Assembly: GCF_000468115.1 (NCBI RefSeq)
Contig: NZ_AVQI01000006.1
Coordinates: forward strand, 39,040-103,039
Direction of reading: 5' to 3'
DNA: 64,000 bases
Origin: Treponema socranskii subsp. socranskii VPI DR56BR1116 = ATCC 35536
GTDB taxonomy: Bacteria; Spirochaetota; Spirochaetia; Treponematales; Treponemataceae
In this document: piece after piece, positions 8,252 through 17,850 of the stretch
Numbering within the stretch: the first letter of the stretch is position 1
Layout of the letters: each line of letters starts with the position of its first letter
Notes under the pieces: generated by a model
The model's input: the letters and a program-made list of their open reading frames with translations, nothing else
Database searches by the model: none
Told to the model about the DNA's origin: nothing
Program-made: the position numbers and the translations under genes

Positions 8252-9184
8252 ATGAAAATTCAAACGGAAGCCGGGCTCAAAAAAGTCATCGCCTGTATGG
8301 AACGCACCGATCCCGAACAAGCGCAAAAAATACTTGAAAATCTGTTTGAAGACGAATTCGACTGTACCGAGCTCGTGTTTACCGCCGACTGCTGCAATTT
8401 TTGGATTCCGTATATACGGCAGTTGGATGCTACGGAAAATGCGTTTGAACGCGGCGAAAGCCTCCTTTCCGATTGGAAACGGTTTCGCGCTTTTCTTTCG
8501 CGCAAAGCGAACGTATACCGTCCGGCGGTCGAAGCGATAGACCGCGGCGTTTTTTCGCTCGCCTTTGAAAATTACCGGCAGCTGTTCGACGAGCGCGATA
8601 ACTCGCAAAAAGCGGAAATCTTCCGCAAAGCGGGTTTGTGCTGCAAAAAGCTCGGTAAATTCGAAGACGCGCAGGAATGCCTTACCGTCGCGAACAATGC
8701 GCAGCCGGGGCTTCCTTCGGTGCTCGCCGAACTCGCCGACTGTTTTGCGCTGTGCGGACACGAGCGGAACGCAAAAGTTCTGTTCCGCGAAGCGTTTTTT
8801 ATCGATCCGGCGAAAATCGACGCGAGTTTTCTCGACTCGGAATTGATTCGGGTATTAATCGAAAAGACAGCGGAAAAAGGCTACACGGGTACGGCGCTCT
8901 TGCAGTGGATTCCGGTATACGGAGTGCTCTACGGCGTTTTTAATGTGCGGCGGGAACTTAAGCTGCAGGAGATCAGCAAATTAAAACAGGAAATCTACGC
9001 GATCGAAACGGAGATGAAAGATCCTTCATGCGATTCGGCGAATCTCACACCGCGCCTCATCAATCTGTATTTTTGGCTCATCGATCACTACCTCATGTCG
9101 GACGACAATTCGAAGCCGGTGAACGATACGCTGCTGAAGATAAAAATACTGGATTCGGGGATTTACGAACAGTACGTCAAATGA
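8252..9184 (+). CDS. TPR-like protein of unknown function
   Basis: A 310-residue cytoplasmic protein. The segment around residues 105-185 shows helix pairs of TPR type (RKAGLCCKKLGKFEDAQECLTVANNAQPGLPSVLAELADCFALCGHE style), and a second half with an acidic C-terminal helix bundle. No enzymatic motif and no signal peptide are seen. The reading frame is open from 8210, but the -35 and -10 boxes occupy 8210-8238, so the true start must be the GTG at 8246 or the ATG at 8252; the ATG is used here. It precedes the giant greA gene by 104 bp, and the N-terminal part of that GreA is also helical-repeat rich, so a shared role in transcription complexes is possible but unproven. Confidence 0.7.
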   Translation: MKIQTEAGLKKVIACMERTDPEQAQKILENLFEDEFDCTELVFTADCCNFWIPYIRQLDATENAFERGESLLSDWKRFRAFLSRKANVYRPAVEAIDRGVFSLAFENYRQLFDERDNSQKAEIFRKAGLCCKKLGKFEDAQECLTVANNAQPGLPSVLAELADCFALCGHERNAKVLFREAFFIDPAKIDASFLDSELIRVLIEKTAEKGYTGTALLQWIPVYGVLYGVFNVRRELKLQEISKLKQEIYAIETEMKDPSCDSANLTPRLINLYFWLIDHYLMSDDNSKPVNDTLLKIKILDSGIYEQYVK

Positions 9185-9258
9185 GGGGCAAAACGGCTGC
9201 CGATGCGGGCTATAAAACCGAGGATGTCTGAAGCGAAAACGGCACAAGTATTATTTAT

Positions 9259-9271
9259 AAATTAATAATTT
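9259..9271 (+). promoter_or_regulatory. AAATTAATAATTT leader element upstream of greA
   Basis: This exact 13-mer occurs just ahead of the ribosome binding sites of greA (here), of the exported protein at 59277 (59250-59262) and, in opposite orientation, of tpiA (16301-16313). In the first two leaders the shared text continues as TTTCRATAAGGA. It may be an AT-rich translation enhancer. Confidence 0.45.
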
Positions 9272-9287
9272 CGATAAGGAGTTTTGT

Positions 9288-11990
9288 ATGGCAGATGAAA
9301 ATCTCGTGACACAGGTTAAAAACATGCTCAAAGAGGAAACGTGGACACGGGCTGCGATCAGTAATTATACAAAGAACAATCTCACCGAACTCGCCGATAT
9401 CGTGGCAAAAGCGCGGGAAGCCGGATGCGCCGACGAACTGCAGCAAATCTGCGACGAACACCTCGCGCACACGAAGGACAGCATCATCGCGCTGTACCTG
9501 TCGGGCATGGTGTCGCTCGGCAAAGGCGCGCTCGACAATTCTTCACTCGAAAACCTCGTCGACATCTTTCAAAAAAATCACAAAGAGAATATCGTCGTCT
9601 ACCTCTGCGAAACGATCCTCGCCGATGACCCGAACAACAAATTCGCTCTTCGTACGCTCGCCGATTGTTTGCGCGCGGACAACAGCGACAAAGTGTGGGA
9701 ACTCTACGAAAAGATCGTAAAGCTCGATTTCGAAGAAGCGGATTTGGCAAAGCTGCTCGCCGAACACGCAGAAGCGGCAAACGATACGGAAACGGCGATC
9801 GACTACTACAAAAAAGCGCACCTGCGCTATATTACCGCAAAAAACATGAACGCGGTAAAAGAAACGTGGTCGCGCCTCGTCCAGATCATTCCCGAAGAGA
9901 TTGATTTTTTTATGCTCGCCAAACGGAAGATCGCAAAGACGATCAGCGAAGAGCGCAGCGCCGTCCTTATGCAGGAATTGTACACGTGGTATAAAGACAA
10001 TAAAAAATGGGACACGGCGATCGATATCTTAAAGCAGATCCTCGAAATCGACCAGCACGATACGTGGGCGCGCAAAGAGCTCGTCGACTGCTATCGCGGA
10101 AAATACGAAGGACGGGCGCATCTCGAAGACTATATCCGCTCGTCAAATCTGTCGCAAAGTTTTCGCAACGTATTCGAAGCGCTCAACGACTTCGAAAAGC
10201 ACATAGCCTTCGATGCGAAAAGCTACGTGTACCACCGCACGTGGGGCGTCGGTATTATCCGCTCGGTCGAAGACGATACGCTGAAAATCAATTTCGGAAA
10301 AAAATACGGAGTACGTCCTATGTCGCTCAAGATGGCCGTGAGCGCACTGCAGCCGCTGTCGAAGGATCACATCTGGGTACTCAAAGCGACAAAAAAGCAC
10401 GAAGAGCTTGCCAAAAAAGTAAAGAGCGATAAAGAATGGGTGCTTAAAACGATTATTCAAAGTTTCGGCAACCGCTGCGATTTGAAGCGCATCAAAGCCG
10501 AACTCGTCGATGACGTTCTCGCTGCGGAAGAGTGGACGTCGTGGAACAACGGGGCTAAGAAAATCCTCGAATCGAATCCGCATTTCGGCGTCGACACGAA
10601 CGATATCGATATGTATACGGTACGTGACCACGACGTGAGCAAAGACATAAAGCTCGCAAACGAATTCAAAGCGCAAAAGCAATTTTTTCCGCGAATCGAT
10701 ATATTTATGCGCTTTGTCGAAGACGACGAAACGGATAAAAGCGGCGAAACGTTCAACGAAATGCTCTCCTACTTTATCGGCTTTGTAAAATCGATTTCGC
10801 ACGTCAACGAACAGGTCGTCGCTTCCTTTTTGACGATCCGAAAAATCAATATGCTCGTTCCCGCTTCGACATATCAAATCAAATTTACATTCAAGGATTT
10901 ATACGACAAAATCGAAGAGCCGCGCAAAATGTACCTTTCGCTCAAAGATACGAAAAACACGACGCTCCGCGAAGATTTTATTAAAAACGTAAAACTGCTT
11001 TCCGACTGGGACAAACAGTACGTGCGCCTTTTCCCGACGGTGCTCAGCCGCTCCATGCTCACGTCTCTCATCAACGCCGGAAAGACGAATATGGTGCAGC
11101 GCCTCGCTTCCGATTCGTTTGACAATTTCAAAGACAACCGTCAAGCCGTTTTGTTTTTTTTCCGTGAATGCAGAGACGATGATTGGTTTAAAGACGCCGG
11201 CATTTCGTATGAAAAGCAGCTTATCGCGCTGATCAATATCGTCGAACTCACGTACCGCGAAATCAGCAATCACGTCAATACGACGGAAAATAAAAAGATC
11301 AATGCGGCCGCGATCGATCTGCTGTTCTCAGGCGACACGCTTATCGGCTATATGCTCGAAAACAACGAAGACACGGTAAAGCGTATGTACACGCTCGTCG
11401 CGGATATTGCAGACCTCGACCCTGCAAAAAAGGCGCAGCTGAGAAACAAGATTCTCGAAAAGTATCCCGACTTCAAATTTCAAGCGTCCGAAGAAAAAGC
11501 TTCGATGCAGCAGCGCGGCATGCTCGTTACGGCGAAAAAGCTCGAAGAAAAAAAAGCGCAGGAAGAGCAGATTCGTACCGTCGATATTCCGAAAAACGCC
11601 GAAGAGATCGGCGAAGCGCGTTCTCAAGGCGACTTAAAGGAAAACGCGGAATACAAAGCCGCCCGCGAACACCAGCATTTTTTGAACGAGCGGCTTAAAA
11701 CGCTGCAAGAGGAAATCGGGCGTTCGGTCGTATTCGACCCGACGACGATCACGACGGCTTTCGTTTCGTTTTCAACGACGGCGACGCTGCACAACAACGA
11801 ATCGAACGAAGACGAAACCTATACGATTTTCGGACCCTGGGAATCGGATCCCGACAACAACGTCATCTCGTATATGTCGCCGTTCGGCAATGCGCTCATG
11901 GATAAAAAAGTCGGTGAGCATGTCGTCTTTACGATCAACGATCACAATTACGATTACACCGTAAAAGAGATAAAAGCGGCGAAAGCGTAA
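9288..11990 (+). CDS. greA: transcription elongation factor GreA with giant N-terminal extension
   Basis: A 900-residue protein. Residues from about 745 onward form a complete GreA: a coiled-coil with GEARSQGDLKENAEYKAAREHQ, whose acidic tip residues reach the RNA polymerase active site and trigger cleavage of backtracked RNA, followed by an FKBP-like C-terminal domain. Ordinary GreA is about 158 residues. The first 740 or so residues are mostly helical and TPR-like, with a small beta-rich insertion around residues 308-345 (HRTWGVGIIRSVEDD) that looks like a CarD- or Tudor-type binding module. Treponemes and chlamydiae are known to carry such enlarged GreA proteins. The start has a good ribosome binding site (AAGGAG) preceded by an AAATTAATAATTT element. 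Confidence 0.9.
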   Translation: MADENLVTQVKNMLKEETWTRAAISNYTKNNLTELADIVAKAREAGCADELQQICDEHLAHTKDSIIALYLSGMVSLGKGALDNSSLENLVDIFQKNHKENIVVYLCETILADDPNNKFALRTLADCLRADNSDKVWELYEKIVKLDFEEADLAKLLAEHAEAANDTETAIDYYKKAHLRYITAKNMNAVKETWSRLVQIIPEEIDFFMLAKRKIAKTISEERSAVLMQELYTWYKDNKKWDTAIDILKQILEIDQHDTWARKELVDCYRGKYEGRAHLEDYIRSSNLSQSFRNVFEALNDFEKHIAFDAKSYVYHRTWGVGIIRSVEDDTLKINFGKKYGVRPMSLKMAVSALQPLSKDHIWVLKATKKHEELAKKVKSDKEWVLKTIIQSFGNRCDLKRIKAELVDDVLAAEEWTSWNNGAKKILESNPHFGVDTNDIDMYTVRDHDVSKDIKLANEFKAQKQFFPRIDIFMRFVEDDETDKSGETFNEMLSYFIGFVKSISHVNEQVVASFLTIRKINMLVPASTYQIKFTFKDLYDKIEEPRKMYLSLKDTKNTTLREDFIKNVKLLSDWDKQYVRLFPTVLSRSMLTSLINAGKTNMVQRLASDSFDNFKDNRQAVLFFFRECRDDDWFKDAGISYEKQLIALINIVELTYREISNHVNTTENKKINAAAIDLLFSGDTLIGYMLENNEDTVKRMYTLVADIADLDPAKKAQLRNKILEKYPDFKFQASEEKASMQQRGMLVTAKKLEEKKAQEEQIRTVDIPKNAEEIGEARSQGDLKENAEYKAAREHQHFLNERLKTLQEEIGRSVVFDPTTITTAFVSFSTTATLHNNESNEDETYTIFGPWESDPDNNVISYMSPFGNALMDKKVGEHVVFTINDHNYDYTVKEIKAAKA

Positions 11991-12001
11991 TCGAGGAAAA
12001 T

Positions 12002-12042
12002 CGAGGCTGTCTCAAAACTCTGTTACTTTTTCGACAACCTCG
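12002..12042. terminator. stem-loop after greA, intergenic repeat copy 2
   Basis: CGAGGcTGTC (12002-12011) pairs with GACAaCCTCG (12033-12042). The loop text TCAAAACTCTGTTACTTTTT matches the repeats at 7932 and 55789. It begins 12 bp after the greA stop codon and probably ends greA transcription, although it lacks a clean T run. Confidence 0.6.
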
Positions 12043-12092
12043 CCCCCTTATGTAAAACCGCATCACGCTTTTCGGTGCGACATTTTAGACGT

Positions 12093-14540
12093 ATGAAATA
12101 TCGAAGACTATTGCCGCTCGCCCTTATCCCCCTCGCGGGGGCTTTTATCGTTTTTTTTTACGGTAAAAAAATAATCGGAGCACACATGACGGAAGGCACT
12201 TCATCGGTCAATACGACGGACGCAAAAAGACGGGCGGTTTCGGAAAGCGATATAAACGGAAACCTTCCGCGCCGCGTTTTTGTTGCAACGCTCACGCAGA
12301 CTTTTTCGCGCGGCTGGGAGTTTTGCCTCTCGGACGGAAAAATCATGATAAAAAAAGCGGGAAGCGAAAATTGGGCGCTCTTTCAAGGGACGGGACTCCC
12401 CTTCCCGAAAAAACGGCGCATCGCACACGGCGAACGCTTCGACATACCGAAAAAAATCGTCGAAATCGCGGCCGACGACGATATGCTGCTCGCTTTCGAC
12501 GACGAAAAAAAAATGTTCGTCTGCCCGATCGCGTCGAACCGCGTCGACAAAAAATTCGTGTGGACGAACGGTTTCGGCTGGCCGGAAAAAAAGCAGCTTG
12601 TGCAAAACGATCTCGTTGCACATAAGCGCGGCTGGGCGACCGGCACGAGGAGATCGAGCATTGAATGGTATACCGACCGCTTCGGTAACGAACACAATTG
12701 GGGAACGATGGGCGTTACGACCGTTTACTTTCTCAGCGAAAACGGACGGGAAATACGCTTTACCGATTCGGGGCTTCCGACCGATTTAAGCGATACAATC
12801 CTCGGCCCTGAGCGCGGCTCTTTTACCGCGCAAAACATCAGTGCGAGCGGTTCTACGCTTTTTCTCATCGGAGACGACGGCACGATGTACACGCGCCTCA
12901 TCGATTACGACACGATGGGAAGCGACCCGATGTTTTTCAAATACACCTATGTCGCCGAAAAGCAGCGATACAAAGGCAGCGATTACCGTTCCAATTTTAC
13001 GCGCTGGGGACTGCCGAACGAAGATTGGCGTAAACAGCCCGACATCAAGCTTTCGGGAAACGCGCGCCTTTCAAAATATATCTGCATATTTCAAAACGGC
13101 AAAGGAAACGATGCGCGCGTTCTTCGCGTTGCGGGTACCGATTCCGCGGGAAAAGCCGGTTTTTATTATAAAAATTTAACCGATTCCGAATGGCGCTTCG
13201 AGCCTTATCCGCTCGTCCTCTCCCCTGCGGCTTTTCTTTCGGGCGCAAAAGCGGAAGCCGAAAAGAAAAACGAATATTCGTATGTCGGCACCGTCGCTCA
13301 AAACGGCAAAACGATAAACGGCGTCATCTGTTCCGTAAGCGATATGACGCTTACGAGCGAGGGTTCGTGTACGCTCGCAGTGAAAAGCGGCGGCGAAGAA
13401 AAATCGATTCCGCTCTACCTCGTTACGATGTGGACGTATATGACGCGCTATAATCCGGTGTTCGACGGAACGCCGAAAAGTTTTTTCGCCACTCCTCATT
13501 TTTCCGAAGCCGATATTTCGGCACAAAACAAGACGTTCGATGCCCTCCTTCACGGCGCGTTCGGAGGTAAAAATCTCGATCTTTTTTCGGCTACCGCGAC
13601 GGCATGGGGTCCCTACCTCATATTTACATTCGGAAAAAAACCGAACGAGTACACGATATCGCTCAGAGCGACAAAAGCTTCCGAAGCGGAGTTTAAAAAA
13701 GAGATGACGGCAAGCAGAGTACAAACGCAATCGCTCCGCATCCTCGATACGGCAAAGACGTATACGGCAAGCGACGTGCCGCTTCTCGACAGTATCAGAC
13801 AAGAAAACGAAAACGCCATCGCAGAAGCCGACGCTCAGATGAAAACCTATCTCAAAGACGCCGCACGATCCGAGCTTTCCCGCTGGGGCTACAATATCTT
13901 CGATACGATCGCGGCGGTGACGATGTTGAACCGCGTGGACGTGCCGAAAATCAAAACGATGACATCCTTCGGCGGACAACTCATGGCACAGAATGCGGAT
14001 AATTTCAAATTCATTTCCATGTTCGAACTGTACGCGAACCCGTATAAAATTTCGGCCGCGCAAAATATCATCGACGAGTGCACTTCGCTCAAAAATCGAA
14101 TAGCCGAAACGGGCAGCGCGAAAACCGATCCGTTTTTTAAAAATACGTACGGCGAATACTTAGACGCGCTGCATATCCCCGACCTAACCTACGGCACCGT
14201 CACCTATAAAAAGAAACGCTACGAAACGACGATACGCAGAATAAGCGCATCGCTTCCCGCTTTGCGTATGGAATACGCCGACGAAACGAATGCGCAGTCC
14301 GTCATTATCGAATTCCCGTCGCTCATCGACGATATAAAAAAAGGGCGGGATCCTTTTACCGCCTCCGTCGTTTTCCGAGCGATTTCCGGAAGCGGTTCGG
14401 CTTTTATTAAAACCGGTATCCGCTCATACATCATGAGCAGAACGGGCACCTACACGTGGGACGGAAAAGAAGCGAAAATCGAAGTCAATAAATCCTTAAA
14501 CAAGCGCCTTCCGTTGTTTGCAGGCATGGAACGCAAATGA
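12093..14540 (+). CDS. large exported protein of unknown function
   Basis: An 815-residue protein with an N-terminal hydrophobic segment (LLPLALIPLAGAFIVFF, residues 5-21), which is either an uncleaved anchor or a signal peptide. The start at 12093 places this segment directly after a short basic head; an upstream GTG at 12075 is possible. Residues 60-400 contain repeated beta-strand units with W/F and Gly-Asp turns, suggestive of a propeller or similar beta repeat. The C-terminal part (about 600-690) is helical. No catalytic motif is recognised. The last codons overlap the start of the metallo-beta-lactamase-fold gene by 4 bp (ATGA), so the two are translationally coupled. The product probably faces the periplasm. 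Confidence 0.72.
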   Translation: MKYRRLLPLALIPLAGAFIVFFYGKKIIGAHMTEGTSSVNTTDAKRRAVSESDINGNLPRRVFVATLTQTFSRGWEFCLSDGKIMIKKAGSENWALFQGTGLPFPKKRRIAHGERFDIPKKIVEIAADDDMLLAFDDEKKMFVCPIASNRVDKKFVWTNGFGWPEKKQLVQNDLVAHKRGWATGTRRSSIEWYTDRFGNEHNWGTMGVTTVYFLSENGREIRFTDSGLPTDLSDTILGPERGSFTAQNISASGSTLFLIGDDGTMYTRLIDYDTMGSDPMFFKYTYVAEKQRYKGSDYRSNFTRWGLPNEDWRKQPDIKLSGNARLSKYICIFQNGKGNDARVLRVAGTDSAGKAGFYYKNLTDSEWRFEPYPLVLSPAAFLSGAKAEAEKKNEYSYVGTVAQNGKTINGVICSVSDMTLTSEGSCTLAVKSGGEEKSIPLYLVTMWTYMTRYNPVFDGTPKSFFATPHFSEADISAQNKTFDALLHGAFGGKNLDLFSATATAWGPYLIFTFGKKPNEYTISLRATKASEAEFKKEMTASRVQTQSLRILDTAKTYTASDVPLLDSIRQENENAIAEADAQMKTYLKDAARSELSRWGYNIFDTIAAVTMLNRVDVPKIKTMTSFGGQLMAQNADNFKFISMFELYANPYKISAAQNIIDECTSLKNRIAETGSAKTDPFFKNTYGEYLDALHIPDLTYGTVTYKKKRYETTIRRISASLPALRMEYADETNAQSVIIEFPSLIDDIKKGRDPFTASVVFRAISGSGSAFIKTGIRSYIMSRTGTYTWDGKEAKIEVNKSLNKRLPLFAGMERK

Positions 14541-15487
14541 CACCTGACGATTCCGCAAAAACGGCTGACATACGGGAACTCATCCCCGACGTCTATGTAA
14601 TTCCCGGCGGAACGAACGTCGGCGTCATACGCGTAAAAGACGAAAGCGGATGCGCTCTCTATCTCATCGATTCGGGAGGAAGCGAAAAAGACGCGCGTAA
14701 AATCGAAACGATTCTCAACGCTTATTTTACCGATTGGCATCTCCGAGCGGTCATAAACACGCATTCGCATGCCGATCATAGCGGCGGAAATGCCTATTTT
14801 GCAGAAAAAACGAAATGCGAAATATGGATGCCCTACCTTGAAAAAGGGAGTGTCGAAAATACGCTTTTGCAGCCTTCTCTCGCATGGGGCGGCTTTCCGC
14901 TTCCCGAACTGCGCGTATCCTATTACGTTCCCGCGCACTGCGAAGCGACACGCGTCATACGAGATGAAGAGTGCGTCGAGCTTTCCGACGGAAAAAAAAT
15001 ACGCTTTATCGCCCTGCCCGGTCACTATTTTGAAATGCTCGGCGTTATGTGCAAGACCCCCGACGGAAAGTCCGTGTTCTATGCAGGAGACGCTGTATTC
15101 GGCAAAAAATTTATCGCAAAGTTTTCGATCCCGTTTATGTTCGACGTCGCTTCTTTTTTGGATACACTCGAAAAACTCCGCTCCATACACGCGGACCAGT
15201 ATGTGCCGAGTCACGGGGACGCCGTCACGCGGATTGACGAAACGGCGGAGATGAACCAAATCGCCGTTTTACAGACGATAAGCTGTATTATGAAGATTTT
15301 GAAAAAGAAGCCGCATACGGCTGAAGAATTATTAACCGAAGTTGCAAACGCAAACGGTATTTCGATGAAGCTTCCGCAGTACGTGCTCATCGGTTCGACA
15401 CTCCGCTCCTTTCTCACTTCTTTGTATGAAAAAGGACGCATAACGTATGAAATCGCCGATAATAAAATGCTTTGGAAAGCAAGGTAG
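14537..15487 (+). CDS. metallo-beta-lactamase-fold hydrolase
   Basis: A 316-residue MBL-fold enzyme. The metal motif THSHADHSGG (HxHxDH) is intact, followed by PGHYFEMLG (third His), FYAGDAVFG (bridging Asp) and PSHGD (last His). The residue set predicts a dinuclear zinc or iron site in a cytoplasmic hydrolase. A C-terminal winged-helix-like segment of about 85 residues (from EMNQIAVLQTISC) resembles the MBL-associated helical domain of glyoxalase II/LACTB2-like proteins. The substrate is unknown. It overlaps the preceding exported-protein gene by 4 bp and ends at a bidirectional terminator shared with tpiA. Confidence 0.82.
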   Translation: MTPDDSAKTADIRELIPDVYVIPGGTNVGVIRVKDESGCALYLIDSGGSEKDARKIETILNAYFTDWHLRAVINTHSHADHSGGNAYFAEKTKCEIWMPYLEKGSVENTLLQPSLAWGGFPLPELRVSYYVPAHCEATRVIRDEECVELSDGKKIRFIALPGHYFEMLGVMCKTPDGKSVFYAGDAVFGKKFIAKFSIPFMFDVASFLDTLEKLRSIHADQYVPSHGDAVTRIDETAEMNQIAVLQTISCIMKILKKKPHTAEELLTEVANANGISMKLPQYVLIGSTLRSFLTSLYEKGRITYEIADNKMLWKAR

Positions 15488-15516
15488 CTGTCCAAAACTG
15501 AAATTCTTGGACAGCT
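15486..15516. terminator. bidirectional terminator between MBL gene and tpiA
   Basis: A perfect 10-bp stem AGCTGTCCAA (15486-15495) / TTGGACAGCT (15507-15516) lies between convergent genes. The text is a looser member of the GCTGTC-AAAACT repeat family seen at 7932 and 12002. Confidence 0.75.
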
Positions 15517-15534
15517 TTCCCCATGCAATTTTTT

Positions 15535-16284
15535 TTACAGAACGCAGATCGGAACGAAAGTGTCGGCTTTCAGCGCCGCCCCTCCGATGAGCCCTCCGTC
15601 GATATCCTTTTGAGAAAGCAGTTCGGCTGCATTTGCCGCTTTCATCGAACCGCCGTACTGAATGATCGTTTCGTCGGCGACTTTTTTGTCGTAGAGCTTT
15701 TCGATATGAGCTCTGCAAAACGCGTGAATCGCCTGCGCGTCTTCTGGCGTCGCGGTTTTTCCCGTACCGATCGCCCACACCGGCTCGTATGCGATCGTAA
15801 CGCGCGCCATTTCGGCGGCCGTTACGCCTGAAAGTCCCGCATCGAGCTGGAACGCGCACACGCTTTCCGCCTTTCCTTCTTCACGTTCGGAAAGCAGCTC
15901 TCCGATGCACAGTACGACATCGAGACCGGACGCGAGCGCTTTGCGCACTTTTGCGTTGATGAGCATATCGCTTTCGCCGATTTCATGCCGCCGCTCCGAA
16001 TGCCCGATGATCACCGCTTGAACTCCGATGTCTTTGAGCATTTCCGCCGACACTTCGCCCGTATGAGCTCCGTTTCCGGTAGAGGCGACATCCTGAGCGC
16101 CCAAAATAATATTGCTCCCTTTTACAACCTGCGAGACCGCATCGAGATAGACGAAGGGAGGAGCGATCATATATTTATTCGGTTTGCCTTTCAGCTGCTC
16201 AACCAAATCCTTTGCGAGCGCGACCGCTTCGGCTTTGCTCGTATTCATCTTCCAGTTTCCCGCAATATAATGTGGCCGTGCCAT
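15535..16284 (-). CDS. tpiA: triosephosphate isomerase
   Basis: A 249-residue TIM-barrel enzyme of normal length. The N-terminal AGNWKMN (catalytic Asn and Lys), IGHSERR (catalytic His) and AYEPVWAIGTG (catalytic Glu and flexible loop 6) are all present, with YGGSMK as the phosphate-binding loop. It interconverts DHAP and glyceraldehyde-3-phosphate in glycolysis. The ATG at 16284 is chosen for its ACAGGAG ribosome binding site and conserved MARPHYIAGNWKMN start; the frame is open a further 11 codons. It lies 53 bp after pgk and is probably co-transcribed with it. Confidence 0.96.
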   Translation of the reverse strand: MARPHYIAGNWKMNTSKAEAVALAKDLVEQLKGKPNKYMIAPPFVYLDAVSQVVKGSNIILGAQDVASTGNGAHTGEVSAEMLKDIGVQAVIIGHSERRHEIGESDMLINAKVRKALASGLDVVLCIGELLSEREEGKAESVCAFQLDAGLSGVTAAEMARVTIAYEPVWAIGTGKTATPEDAQAIHAFCRAHIEKLYDKKVADETIIQYGGSMKAANAAELLSQKDIDGGLIGGAALKADTFVPICVL

Positions 16285-16300
16285 AAAAACTCCTGTAGAA

Positions 16301-16313
16301 AAATTAATAATTT
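16301..16313 (-). promoter_or_regulatory. AT-rich 13-mer in the tpiA leader
   Basis: AAATTAATAATTT on the plus strand (AAATTATTAATTT on the coding strand), 17-29 nt upstream of the tpiA ATG. Identical 13-mers precede greA and the gene at 59277. Confidence 0.4.
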
Positions 16314-16337
16314 CCAAACTCGCCGTTTATCGATAAA

Positions 16338-17609
16338 TTATTTTTGTGCCAAAATCGCGATGCCCGGAAGCGTTTTTCCTTCAAGGAATTCGAGCGACGC
16401 CCCGCCGCCCGTGGAAACGTGGCTCATCTTATCGGCAAGGTGAAATTTATTGACCGCAGCGACCGAATCTCCGCCGCCGACTACCGTCATCGCGCCGCGA
16501 GATGTCGCTTCTGCGACCATGCGCGCAACCGCTTCCGTTCCTTTCGAAAACGCTTCGAATTCGAAAACGCCGACCGGCCCGTTCCAAATGATCGACTTCG
16601 CTTCTCCGATCGCCTTTTTATACAATTCGAGCGTTTTCGGTCCCACATCGAGCGCCATGAGATTGTCGGGGATATCGGCACTGTCGATCGCAACGGCGGA
16701 AGCGTTCGCGTCGAAGGACTCGGCGCCTCTGTGATCGACCGGCAAAATAATGTTTACACCTTTTGCTTTCGCTTCGCTTAATAATTTTTTCGCCGTATCG
16801 ATAAAATCGTCTTCGACAAGCGATTTTCCGACGCTGTGCCCCTGCGCTTTCAAAAACGTATACGACATACCGCCGCCGATGACGAGCGTCGATGCGTTTT
16901 TCAAAAGGCTTTCGAGCACGGCGATTTTCGAAGAAACTTTCGCGCCTCCGATGATCGCGACCATCGGTTTCGGAGGATTGTGCAGCATCGGATCGAGATA
17001 CTTCACTTCTTTTTCCATAAGAAAACCGCCGACGCATTCCGTCTTCATAAACTTTGCAATCGTCGCAGTCGATGCCTGATCGCGATGCGCGGTACCGAAC
17101 GCATCGTTGACGAAGATGTCGCCGTAAGTCGAAAGCTCTTTCGCCATTACTTCGCGTTCTTCGGCCGTCTTTGCCGTCTCTTCTTTATGGAAGCGGACGT
17201 TTTCGAGCATCATAACCCCGCCTTCAGGCAGCGCGTCGACGGCGGCTTTTTGACCGAGCGCATCGGGCGCAAACGCGACGTGCGTACCGAGTTTTTTTTC
17301 CAAATACGCGGCAACGGGCGCCATGCGGTTTTTACCTGCGATGAATTTTTCTTTGTCCTCTTCGGTAAACGGCTTTCCCGCCTTTTCCGCTTTTTCGGCG
17401 GCTTTTTTTACGTCTTTCGCAGGATCGCCGAGATGGCTCATCAAAACGAGGCTTCGCGGCTTTTGCTCGAGAATGTATTTGATCGTCGGCAGCGCCGCCA
17501 TAATGCGCGTATCGTCCTGAACGACGCCGTCTTTCATCGGAACGTTGAAATCGACTCTCATGACAATGCGCTTGCCTTTTAAATCCACATCTTTTACGGT
17601 TTTAATCAT
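16338..17609 (-). CDS. pgk: phosphoglycerate kinase
   Basis: A 423-residue PGK. The N-terminal substrate site is seen as [11 protein letters not shown] and LMSHLGDP; the C-terminal nucleotide domain shows [17 protein letters not shown] and [14 protein letters not shown]. It catalyses 1,3-bisphosphoglycerate plus ADP to 3-phosphoglycerate plus ATP. The length is slightly greater than usual (about 390-400) owing to an insertion around residues 65-85 ([22 protein letters not shown]), a Lys/Glu-rich loop. It is preceded by an excellent promoter and a GGGGGC ribosome binding site and is followed by tpiA. Confidence 0.96.
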   Translation of the reverse strand: MIKTVKDVDLKGKRIVMRVDFNVPMKDGVVQDDTRIMAALPTIKYILEQKPRSLVLMSHLGDPAKDVKKAAEKAEKAGKPFTEEDKEKFIAGKNRMAPVAAYLEKKLGTHVAFAPDALGQKAAVDALPEGGVMMLENVRFHKEETAKTAEEREVMAKELSTYGDIFVNDAFGTAHRDQASTATIAKFMKTECVGGFLMEKEVKYLDPMLHNPPKPMVAIIGGAKVSSKIAVLESLLKNASTLVIGGGMSYTFLKAQGHSVGKSLVEDDFIDTAKKLLSEAKAKGVNIILPVDHRGAESFDANASAVAIDSADIPDNLMALDVGPKTLELYKKAIGEAKSIIWNGPVGVFEFEAFSKGTEAVARMVAEATSRGAMTVVGGGDSVAAVNKFHLADKMSHVSTGGGASLEFLEGKTLPGIAILAQK

Positions 17610-17660
17610 AGTGCCCCCTGCGGTATTGTTTCAAAAAAATTTTTTCGATTCGATTTTTTC

Positions 17661-17689
17661 ATTATATATCTTCTCGGCGCAATATGCAA
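17661..17689 (-). promoter_or_regulatory. promoter of pgk-tpiA
   Basis: Minus strand TTGCAT (17684-17689), 17-bp spacer, TATAAT (17661-17666). The leader to the pgk ATG is about 45 nt. Just upstream lie two direct repeats CGTATGGAYGAATTGC with an 18-bp period (17691-17724), a possible regulator site. Confidence 0.8.
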
Positions 17690-17812
17690 TCGTATGGATG
17701 AATTGCTCCGTATGGACGAATTGCGTCATCTATTTCTTTGTGGAGATTTTTATCTTTTTGCGAAAAACATTTGAAATATGTAGGATTTCTACATAAAACA
17801 GTAACAAAACCA

Positions 17813-17841
17813 TTGCCTTTTTTCATATAATTCGCTATTAT
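17813..17841 (+). promoter_or_regulatory. leaderless-type promoter of the exported TPR protein
   Basis: TTGCCT (17813-17818), 17-bp spacer, TATTAT (17836-17841), with the ATG at 17851 only 9 nt later and no Shine-Dalgarno sequence. Confidence 0.75.
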
Positions 17842-17850
17842 ATATGTGAA

